In this document: positions 7,600 to 13,709 of the stretch, in pieces
How the letters are laid out: each line of letters opens with the position of its first letter
Numbering within the stretch: the stretch's first letter is position 1
Origin: Armatimonadota bacterium
GTDB lineage: Bacteria; Armatimonadota; Armatimonadia; Armatimonadales; Armatimonadaceae
Length of the DNA stretch: 15,768 nucleotides
Assembly: GCA_014379275.1 (NCBI GenBank)
Contig: JACMMA010000723.1
Span: forward strand, 1-15,768
Reading direction: 5' to 3'
Position numbers and translations under genes: made by a program
Notes under the pieces: generated by a model
The model's input: the letters and a program-made list of their open reading frames with translations, nothing else
The model's database searches: none
What the model was told of the DNA's origin: nothing

Positions 7600-8400
7600 A
7601 TGCATTGTAGCAATGTCCGTACAACAAATGAGGGTTTCCCTGTATCAATCACGCGGAGGAGTCAGTCCGCTTTCACTTTGATAGAGTTGCTTGTCGTGAT
7701 AGCAATAATCGCCATCCTCGCCGCGATACTTTTTCCCGTGTTCGCGCAAGCCCGCGATAAGGCACGTCAGGCGAGTTGCATGTCGAATCAGAAGCAGATC
7801 GGTCTCGGTCTGATCCAATACATCCAGGACTTCGACGAACTGTTCCCGCTTCTCCAGGACGACACTCCGAACGGGTTTTACTGGTGGGGGCAACTGGTCC
7901 GCCCTTACATGTCGCAAAATAGTGACGCTCCCGCTGGCACCGTCTACAATTGCCCGTCGTTCCCAAAGGGCGACCAATGGATGCAGTACGGGTTGCATTA
8001 CGACCTGCGCGAACGCGAGTTAGGGCGCGTCCCTGAACCATCGGAAACCGTCATGGTGGCGGAGAAGGGGCAGAATTCCGAGGAAGGGGGCAGTTTCACC
8101 GCGTTTATGCCGTGGGAATGGTTGTGGACCGACACTGCCTTTAAAGATGGAAATCAGGCGAGCGGGCTTTGCTCCAACCCGACCCCCGCGAAATACGATC
8201 TCGACCGGGACATCGACTCTAAAGACGCCTGGTCGTGGCCGAACGCCGCGATGCCGCGCTATCGCCACGCCAAAACCGGTAACTTTATATTCGTAGATGG
8301 TCACGTGAAGGCGATCCCGCGCGGTCGCTTGGATTGGTGCCGTAATATATATATCAAGGGGGAACCGCATCCCTTCGGTGGGACGCCTTACCCTTACTAA
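7600..8400 (+). CDS. Type IV prepilin-like protein with H-X9-DG motif (DUF1559-type)
   Basis: The 266-residue protein starts with a 24-residue basic leader followed by a prepilin cleavage and methylation motif: cleavage is expected before F25, in AFTLIELLVV, with E29 at the +5 position. The hydrophobic stem VVIAIIAILAAILF comes next, then FPVFAQARDKARQASC, a form typical of Armatimonadota and Planctomycetota prepilins. The C-terminal half contains RHAKTGNFIFVDGH at 222-235, an exact H-X9-DG motif (H223, D233, G234), which is characteristic of the prepilin processing-associated group. The residue before the cleavage site is Ala rather than the usual Gly. The stem anchors it in the inner membrane before assembly into a pilus-like fibre, and the C-terminal domain would face outside. 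Its own role is unknown. Its position between a GH9 enzyme and an esterase suggests a pilin-like element linked to polysaccharide use. A PilB/GspE-type ATPase lies at the left end of the window. Confidence 0.92.
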   Translation: MHCSNVRTTNEGFPVSITRRSQSAFTLIELLVVIAIIAILAAILFPVFAQARDKARQASCMSNQKQIGLGLIQYIQDFDELFPLLQDDTPNGFYWWGQLVRPYMSQNSDAPAGTVYNCPSFPKGDQWMQYGLHYDLRERELGRVPEPSETVMVAEKGQNSEEGGSFTAFMPWEWLWTDTAFKDGNQASGLCSNPTPAKYDLDRDIDSKDAWSWPNAAMPRYRHAKTGNFIFVDGHVKAIPRGRLDWCRNIYIKGEPHPFGGTPYPY

Positions 8401-8418
8401 AATCCTCTATACACAGGC

Positions 8419-8446
8419 GGGGCGGGCGGCAACAGTTGCCCGCCTC
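8419..8446 (+). other. GC-rich hairpin between prepilin and lipoprotein genes
   Basis: A 7-bp perfect stem GGCGGGC (8421-8427) with GCCCGCC (8438-8444) can be extended by one G-T and one G-C pair to 9 bp, around a 10-base loop. No T run follows, so it is a weak terminator candidate. It could protect the 3' end of the prepilin message and set unequal expression of the two genes. Confidence 0.4.
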
Positions 8447-8463
8447 CGACACAGGCAAAATTC

Positions 8464-8742
8464 ATGTTAAAACATAGTTCGCGACTGGCTCTCTTTCTGT
8501 TCGGCGTTGGTCTTCTCCTGACCGCCGGATGCCAAAAGGATATTGCGACCAACCCGCCCCCACCCGCCGTGCTGAACGCCCGGATGGAAGATCGCATCAA
8601 AACTAACCCGTATATGTCCGAGGAAAACAAAGCCCTCGCGCTCAAAGCGAACGCTTCTATGGGGGGGAAATCGTCCTCTGTCGCGGGCAAAGTTTCTGCC
8701 GATCCCAGCGGAAAGCCCGTCGCCAAGGCCCCGGCGAAGTAA
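8464..8742 (+). CDS. Small predicted lipoprotein, function unknown
   Basis: The 92-residue protein has a lipoprotein signal peptide: a basic start (MLKHSSR), a hydrophobic core (LALFLFGVGLLL) and a lipobox-type TAGC with the lipidated cysteine at residue 23. The mature part is about 70 residues, rich in Lys, Pro, Ala and Ser. It contains a segment RMEDRIKTNPYMSEENKALA that looks like a short helical motif, then a low-complexity tail ending AKAPAK. It would sit in a membrane facing the periplasm. It follows the prepilin gene by 63 bases, with only a weak AGG ribosome binding site. From memory, similar short proteins with an RI-NxP-pattern occur beside DUF1559-type prepilins in Armatimonadota; that recollection is unverified. 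No enzymatic motif is visible. Confidence 0.8.
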   Translation: MLKHSSRLALFLFGVGLLLTAGCQKDIATNPPPPAVLNARMEDRIKTNPYMSEENKALALKANASMGGKSSSVAGKVSADPSGKPVAKAPAK

Positions 8743-8857
8743 CACCATTCTATCCCTTCATCCGTGCCATGTCTGCGCGGCATGACAACACAACACGTGC
8801 CCGATGCGTCTGCAATTGCGTGTTATCGCGATAGAAGCGGAATCTGCCTGAACCCTT

Positions 8858-10168
8858 ATGAATCTAATGACCACGAAAACGGTATCGCTGGCGAATATTT
8901 CTTCGTCACGGTTGTCGAAGTTGACACGCCTTGGAATCGTACTCGCATGTATCCTGTGGGGCGGTGCATTGACGGGACACACCCACTGCGTGCGGGCACA
9001 AAGCCCCTCGCCCAAGGTAGTTAAGCCTTTGCCTGTTTCATGGGACTGGGCAGTACTAGGCAAAGCTCCCAAGACTTACGAAGTTCCCAAGGAGTGGGAA
9101 GCGGACCGCCCCGGCGTTCGCGCCCTCCTTTATGACGGACTCCCCTACAAAGGTAAGCCGACCAAAGTCTTCGCCTGGCTCGGAATCCCGGATCATAAGC
9201 CCGGCGAAAAAGTCCCCGCCGTGGTCTTTATTCACGGCGGGGGTGGGACTGCGGACGACAATGTCGTGAACATGTGGGTGAAGCGGGGCTACGCCTGTAT
9301 CTCGATTGACGATGTCGGTAGTTACCCCAACGCGAAGGAGAAACCGGATATCGGGGGACCGCGCGGCAACGGCGAATGCTTCGAGCAGGTGAACGACGAC
9401 CCGAAAGAACAGTGGATGTACCACGCCGTCGGGCAGATCGCCCTCGCAAACTCCCTTTTGCGCTCGATGCCGGAGATCGACGCCAACAAAATCGGCATCA
9501 CCGGTTTGTCTTGGGGCGGTGTGGTGACCTCCGTTGTCGCGGGGGTGGACCACCGGTTCAAGTGGGCGGCACCCGTCTACGGCGGCGCGCACCTGGAGGA
9601 CAGCGAGTTTTTCAAGCCGGTTCTCGCCGCGTTCGGCACCGAGAAGTGGATCGGACTCTGGGACGCGCAACAGTATCTCCCCCATGCGAAGATGCCGATG
9701 CTGTGGATCACCGGCACGAACGACGATTATTTTCAAATGCCGGAATGGCAAAAATCGTACCGGTTGCCGCAGGGACCGCGCACGATCCTTCTCAACTGGC
9801 GCATGGTCCATGCCCCCTGGGCGGGATCGGACCCGAAAGAAATCGAGGTGTTCGCGGATTCCATCGTTCGCGGCGGGGAACCGCTACCGCGCGTCGGCAC
9901 TCCGAAGCGAACCGGGACGCGGGTCACGGTGCCCGTCGAAAGCCGGTCGCCCATCGTAAAGGCGGAATTGACCCACACGGCGGACACGGGGGCATGGTCG
10001 AAACGCGATTGGAAAATCGATCAGGTGACGGTCACCCCCGACGCGAAAGGGCGCACCACGGTTTCCGGCACACTTCCCACCGGAACGCGAGTCTGGTATG
10101 TACGCGTCGAGGACAGCCGTGGGGTGAAAGTATCCAGCGATCACGAAGAGCTTTCCGCGCCCCTTTAA
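8858..10168 (+). CDS. Secreted alpha/beta hydrolase, acetylxylan-esterase-like
   Basis: The 436-residue protein carries a long signal peptide with a hydrophobic core near LGIVLACILWGGAL and likely cleavage after VRA at about residue 47. The catalytic domain spans about 80-340 and has the alpha/beta hydrolase marks: oxyanion-side HGGGG at 126-130, nucleophile elbow GLSWGG with S218, acid region TGTNDD with D289 or D290, and the catalytic His in MVHAP at H318. It resembles the acetylxylan esterase/dienelactone-hydrolase-like group, which removes acetyl groups from hemicellulose or related polymers, but the exact ester is not determinable. The last 90 residues (about 350-436) form a small beta-rich appended domain. 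The ORF starts at 8858 and M4 is an equally good start; neither has a visible Shine-Dalgarno. The next gene begins 28 bases downstream, so the two are probably co-transcribed. Confidence 0.88.
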   Translation: MNLMTTKTVSLANISSSRLSKLTRLGIVLACILWGGALTGHTHCVRAQSPSPKVVKPLPVSWDWAVLGKAPKTYEVPKEWEADRPGVRALLYDGLPYKGKPTKVFAWLGIPDHKPGEKVPAVVFIHGGGGTADDNVVNMWVKRGYACISIDDVGSYPNAKEKPDIGGPRGNGECFEQVNDDPKEQWMYHAVGQIALANSLLRSMPEIDANKIGITGLSWGGVVTSVVAGVDHRFKWAAPVYGGAHLEDSEFFKPVLAAFGTEKWIGLWDAQQYLPHAKMPMLWITGTNDDYFQMPEWQKSYRLPQGPRTILLNWRMVHAPWAGSDPKEIEVFADSIVRGGEPLPRVGTPKRTGTRVTVPVESRSPIVKAELTHTADTGAWSKRDWKIDQVTVTPDAKGRTTVSGTLPTGTRVWYVRVEDSRGVKVSSDHEELSAPL

Positions 10169-10196
10169 CAACTCGACAATTGATCTATCCAAAACA

Positions 10197-12341
10197 ATGA
10201 CGAATAATAAATTTACTTTTGAACTTGCCGTTTCCCCGAAGGAAATCATTTCGCTTAGTTTCGGCATCGCGGCAGTGGGCGCACTGCTTGCCCCCCGCGC
10301 CTACTGCACGCCGATACAGGCAGGGGTTCCGGTTGCGAAGAAACAAGCAAGAGTAGCCCCGGCCGTATCGCAAGCGAACACGATCTATGTTTCGCCGAAA
10401 GGCTCGGATGCCAGTACAGGCACCACCGCGAAACCAGTCGCGACGCTGGAGCGGGCGCGTGACCTCGCCCGGAAGCTTCCGCGCACCGAAACCGTTCGCA
10501 TCGTGCTTCGTGCCGGTACCTATCGCCTATCGGAACCGCTGACACTGACATCCGAAGATGGCGGCACCGAAAAGGCCCCTGTTGTCTGGGCAGCGGCACC
10601 GGGCGAAAAGGTAATCGTCAGTGGCGGCGTCCCGCTGACCGGATGGAAGACGAAAACCGTCAACGGCAAGGGAGCATGGTCGTTATTTCTCCCGGAAGTG
10701 CAGAAAGGGGATTGGTATTTCCGTAGCCTCTACACCGACAAAGAGCGGCGGCAACGGGCGCGACTGCCGAATACCGGGTTCTTTGTTGTCGCCGATACGG
10801 TGAAGCGCGGCAAGGACGAAAACAACGACTGGCTCGCCGGGCATGACCGCTTCTTTTTCAAGAAGGGTGACCTGTCCGATTTCCCCGACATGAAGAGCGC
10901 GGAAGCGGTCGTGCTGACGCAGTGGACTGAGTCGCATCTACCGTTGACGGCAGTGGACGAAAGCAAAAACTTCGTGACGTTCGATAAGTTCACGGTCCAG
11001 AACATCGGCAACGACACGCGGTACTGGGTCGAGAACACAGTCGGGGGTCTGGATCTGCCGGGCGAATGGACTCTGAACCGCGAAACCGGCGAACTGCTTT
11101 ATTTGCCGAAGCCGGGGGAAACGCCGCAAAACACGACACTCATCGCGCCGCGTGCGGTAAAACTTTTTGACCTGAACAAAGTCGCCAATATCCGGTTCCG
11201 CAACATCCAATTTTCGCACTCGGAATGGTGGTTCCCGAAAGACTATAAGGGTGATAGCCAAAACCCGGATAAAGTTTGGGCGGTGCAACAGGCGGGTCAG
11301 GCGATTGGGGCGGCAGTCGAAGCGAACGCCCTGACCGATTCCGCGTTCGAGAACTGCGAGTTTTCGCACCTGACGGGGTTCGCCATTGAACTGGACGGCC
11401 CCTCCCGCCGCAACGCCATCGTGCGAAACGTTATGAACGACCTCGGCGCTGGGGGCGTTTTGATCGGGCCTCGCGGGACGGACGATAAGCGTGTCGAGGA
11501 AGAGATTTCCGAGTTCAACGTGGTGTCCGATAACCACATTTTCGACGGCGGTCACCATTTTCCGGGGGCGGTCGCGGTTTGGGCCGGCAGGGTGCGGGAA
11601 ACGAAGATCGTCCACAATCACATCCACGACTTTTACTATTCCGGCGTTTCGGTCGGGTGGAGCTGGGGGTTCGGTGACACGCCGAGCAAAAACAACGTGG
11701 TCGCCTGGAACCATATCCACGATCTCGGCAAAGACGTTCTGGGCGACGGCTCCGGCATTTATACGCTCGGCGTTCAACCGGGCACCGTTATCGAGGGCAA
11801 TGTGGTGCATGACGTGAACGGCAATTTCGCGTCGCGGGGCATCTATCTGGATGACGGCAGTAGTGGGATCACGGTGAAGAACAACCTGTCGTATCGCAAC
11901 CGGACGGCGAACTATTTCCAGTGGGCGAGCAAAAACAACCGGGTCGAAAACAACGTTTTCGCTTTCGCAAAAGACGCGCAGATCGAACTCGGCGGGGCGG
12001 TGTTCAACGGCGGAGCGGTGGCGATGAACTTCGAGCGCAATATCATCGTGACCGAGCCGGGCGGCGTGTTTAACGCCTTCGACCCGAACAACGTCAAGTC
12101 GATCTACTTCTTCGACAGCAACCTGTTCTGGAGCGCGAGCGGCAAGCCGTCTCTGCCGGGAAACGCCCGCGATGCCGGTTGGGGGAAGAACGCCGTGGAA
12201 GCCGACCCGCTTTTTGAGAATGCCGCGAAGAACGATTTCCGGTTGAAAGCGGGTTCTCCTGCCCTGTCGAAAATCGGCTTCGTCCCGGTGGACTGGTCGA
12301 AAGCCGGTGTCCGCCCGGCGAAGAAAGTTGCGAAACAGTGA
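10197..12341 (+). CDS. Secreted right-handed parallel beta-helix protein, probable polysaccharide-active enzyme
   Basis: The 714-residue protein begins with a probable signal peptide (hydrophobic stretch IISLSFGIAAVGALLAP at 17-33, cleavage site unclear). Residues 61-150 contain the IYVSPKGSDASTGT...RIVLRAGTYRL motif that opens many extracellular beta-helix enzymes, followed by PGEKVIVSGG. A beta-sandwich-like insertion comes next, with RYWVENTVGGLDLPGEW at 275-291. The helix proper lies at about 330-640. It contains repeated short coils and highly patterned motifs: HIHDFYYSGVSVGWSWG (475-491), NHIHDLGKDVLGDGSGIYTLG (505-525) and GIYLDDGSSG (548-557). The pattern resembles beta-helix proteins of the GH141-like or polysaccharide-lyase-like kind, but no family number is assigned with confidence. 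Clustered Asp and His residues in the motifs above are the best active-site candidates. The protein is clearly paralogous to the second half of the protein starting at 13710. No clear Shine-Dalgarno is seen. Confidence 0.85.
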   Translation: MTNNKFTFELAVSPKEIISLSFGIAAVGALLAPRAYCTPIQAGVPVAKKQARVAPAVSQANTIYVSPKGSDASTGTTAKPVATLERARDLARKLPRTETVRIVLRAGTYRLSEPLTLTSEDGGTEKAPVVWAAAPGEKVIVSGGVPLTGWKTKTVNGKGAWSLFLPEVQKGDWYFRSLYTDKERRQRARLPNTGFFVVADTVKRGKDENNDWLAGHDRFFFKKGDLSDFPDMKSAEAVVLTQWTESHLPLTAVDESKNFVTFDKFTVQNIGNDTRYWVENTVGGLDLPGEWTLNRETGELLYLPKPGETPQNTTLIAPRAVKLFDLNKVANIRFRNIQFSHSEWWFPKDYKGDSQNPDKVWAVQQAGQAIGAAVEANALTDSAFENCEFSHLTGFAIELDGPSRRNAIVRNVMNDLGAGGVLIGPRGTDDKRVEEEISEFNVVSDNHIFDGGHHFPGAVAVWAGRVRETKIVHNHIHDFYYSGVSVGWSWGFGDTPSKNNVVAWNHIHDLGKDVLGDGSGIYTLGVQPGTVIEGNVVHDVNGNFASRGIYLDDGSSGITVKNNLSYRNRTANYFQWASKNNRVENNVFAFAKDAQIELGGAVFNGGAVAMNFERNIIVTEPGGVFNAFDPNNVKSIYFFDSNLFWSASGKPSLPGNARDAGWGKNAVEADPLFENAAKNDFRLKAGSPALSKIGFVPVDWSKAGVRPAKKVAKQ

Positions 12342-12382
12342 TCGGTCGGTGTATTCGTCGTGTCGAAACCAACAACGTTGTG

Positions 12383-12387
12383 AAAGG
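12383..12387 (+). promoter_or_regulatory. Ribosome binding site that fixes the PEP-CTERM protein start
   Basis: AAAGG lies 7 bases before ATG 12395. The frame is open further upstream to a GTG at 12338 that overlaps the previous stop. Only the 12395 start places a canonical signal peptide at the N-terminus and has a ribosome binding site at proper spacing. Confidence 0.75.
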
Positions 12388-12394
12388 TATTTCT

Positions 12395-13477
12395 ATGAAT
12401 CGAAAAAACATGCTCTCCCGTTTGCTGACTGTGACGGCGGTCGTCGCGCTGATGACGGCCACCGCCCGCGCCCAGACACCAATATCCCTCGCGGATGTCA
12501 CCAGTCCCGGCGATCCGATCTCTTCGAGTAGCCCGAATTTCCCGGCGGGCGAGGCACCGCAATTCGCGATAGACAACGACGCCGGTACGAAGTTCCTCAA
12601 CTTCGATGAGGAGAACGTGTTCCTCACGGTGACGCCTTCCGTAGGCTCGACGGTGGTGACCGGCGTTTCGTTCGTGACCGGGAATGATTCGCCGGAGCGC
12701 GATCCGGTCAACTACGACGTGCTGGGTTCGAACGACGGGGCTAACTACACGCTCATCAAGAACGGCTTCATCGACCTCCCGTTCGACCGGGGGCAGCGCG
12801 GTTCGGCGGGCTTTTATAACGAAATCGCTTACACGTCCTATCGCGTCAAGGTAAACAACATTCGGGATGTCGGTGCCGCCAACTCCGTGCAGTACGCCGA
12901 ACTGGAACTGTCCGGTACACTCGCGAACGTGACGCCGGGGTTTATCGCCGATGTTCTGAACGGCGCGAGCGTCGAGCCGAGTTCGGGAAACTTTCCCGGC
13001 GGCGAAAACCCCGCGAACGTTATCGACAACGATTTCGGGACCAAGTATCTCAATTTCGACGAGACGGGGACGTTCTTGACGTTCACCCCCCTGTTGACGC
13101 AAACCGTCGTTACAGAATTGGCGATCACGTCGGCGAACGACGCGCCCGAACGTGACCCGGCATCGTTCCTGCTGGCAGGGTCGAACGACGGGGTGAACTT
13201 TACCACGATCTCCGACGGGTCGTTCCCGGACTTCACCGCCCGTTTCCAGGAGCAGGTGGTGACGTTCTCCAACGATACCGCTTATCAGTTCTATCGCTTG
13301 ACGATCCCGACAATACGCGATGCGGGGGCGGCAAACTCCATCCAGTTCGCCGAAGTCCGTCTCGGCGGCACCTCGGCTTCCGTGGTCACTGTGCCGGAAC
13401 CGGCGACGGCGAGTCTGTTGTCCGGAGGGATCATGATTGTGGGGGCATTCGTCATACGCCGCCGCGGGTCCGCGTAG
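12395..13477 (+). CDS. PEP-CTERM-anchored protein with two discoidin-like repeats
   Basis: The 360-residue protein has a signal peptide cleaved after ARA at about residue 26. It then has two tandem repeats of roughly 145 residues (about 29-176 and 182-325) and a PEP-CTERM sorting signal at 333-357. The sorting signal shows VPEPATAS, a hydrophobic segment and an RRR patch. Each repeat contains the same landmarks: a FPAGE/FPGGE start, AIDND-GTKFLNFDE or VIDNDFGTKYLNFDE, NDSPERDP or NDAPERDP, SNDG-NY/SNDG-NF, and IRDVGAANS or IRDAGAANS. The pattern fits F5/8 type C (discoidin-like) carbohydrate-binding domains, and no catalytic residues are evident. PEP-CTERM proteins are processed by exosortase and usually go to the surface or extracellular polymer. 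The gene starts 53 bases after the beta-helix stop. A glycan-binding or matrix role beside the enzymes is inferred. Confidence 0.88.
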   Translation: MNRKNMLSRLLTVTAVVALMTATARAQTPISLADVTSPGDPISSSSPNFPAGEAPQFAIDNDAGTKFLNFDEENVFLTVTPSVGSTVVTGVSFVTGNDSPERDPVNYDVLGSNDGANYTLIKNGFIDLPFDRGQRGSAGFYNEIAYTSYRVKVNNIRDVGAANSVQYAELELSGTLANVTPGFIADVLNGASVEPSSGNFPGGENPANVIDNDFGTKYLNFDETGTFLTFTPLLTQTVVTELAITSANDAPERDPASFLLAGSNDGVNFTTISDGSFPDFTARFQEQVVTFSNDTAYQFYRLTIPTIRDAGAANSIQFAEVRLGGTSASVVTVPEPATASLLSGGIMIVGAFVIRRRGSA

Positions 13478-13489
13478 CCGGACGCGGGA

Positions 13490-13524
13490 CCGGTCCGGTG
13501 CGGGAGAAACCCGCACCGGACCGG
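13490..13524 (+). terminator. Perfect 15-bp hairpin after the PEP-CTERM gene
   Basis: The arms CCGGTCCGGTGCGGG (13490-13504) and CCCGCACCGGACCGG (13510-13524) pair at all 15 positions around an AGAAA loop. The hairpin starts 12 bases after the stop codon. No T run follows, so it is either a terminator working without one or a structure that stabilises the 3' end. The position between genes and the strength of the stem favour a 3'-end function. Confidence 0.65.
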
Positions 13525-13545
13525 ATGAATATCGACCGGGATTAC

Positions 13546-13580
13546 TGCCATCCGGAACGGTGGCATATGATCGGTTTTAT
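13546..13580 (+). terminator. Second hairpin with T-rich tail upstream of the malectin gene
   Basis: TGCCA plus CCG (13546-13554, with one bulged T at 13551) pairs with CGG plus TGGCA (13558-13565) around a GAA loop. A T-rich stretch GGTTTTATT follows a few bases later. This is more terminator-like in its tail than the larger hairpin just upstream; together they probably separate the PEP-CTERM gene from the next unit. Confidence 0.4.
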
Positions 13581-13697
13581 TAAAACTATTGCCATTCAGT
13601 CAATCGATTGAAGTCAGAATATAAGAACTCCGTAATGTCGGCAATCCATACATCAATCCAGGAAGCCAAATCTACCGGGGCAAATATGCCCCGCTCT

Positions 13698-13705
13698 GAA
13701 AGGTG
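13698..13705 (+). promoter_or_regulatory. Ribosome binding site of the malectin/beta-helix gene
   Basis: GAAAGGTG lies just before ATG 13710, with AAAGG 6 bases away. This selects the ATG that also gives a proper signal peptide. The preceding 232-base gap, with its hairpins, is long enough to hold a separate promoter, but none was identified by eye. Confidence 0.7.
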
Positions 13706-13709
13706 TCTC

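Noticed and set aside
9376..10200. Plus-strand open frame of 274 codons overlapping the esterase
   Set aside because: It is in another frame within the esterase gene, Arg-rich and without motifs, while the esterase frame has a complete catalytic triad.
10938..11810. Minus-strand open frame of 290 codons inside the beta-helix gene
   Set aside because: It is a shadow of the beta-helix frame; no ribosome binding site or domain motif is present.
12338..12394. GTG start at 12338 for the PEP-CTERM protein
   Set aside because: It would add 19 residues before the signal peptide and has no ribosome binding site; ATG 12395 has AAAGG at proper spacing and a canonical leader.
12104..13516. Minus-strand open frame of 470 codons across the PEP-CTERM gene
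   Set aside because: It is antisense to a gene with signal peptide, two repeats and PEP-CTERM signal. Its translation is Arg- and Val-rich with no recognisable domain and spans gene boundaries.
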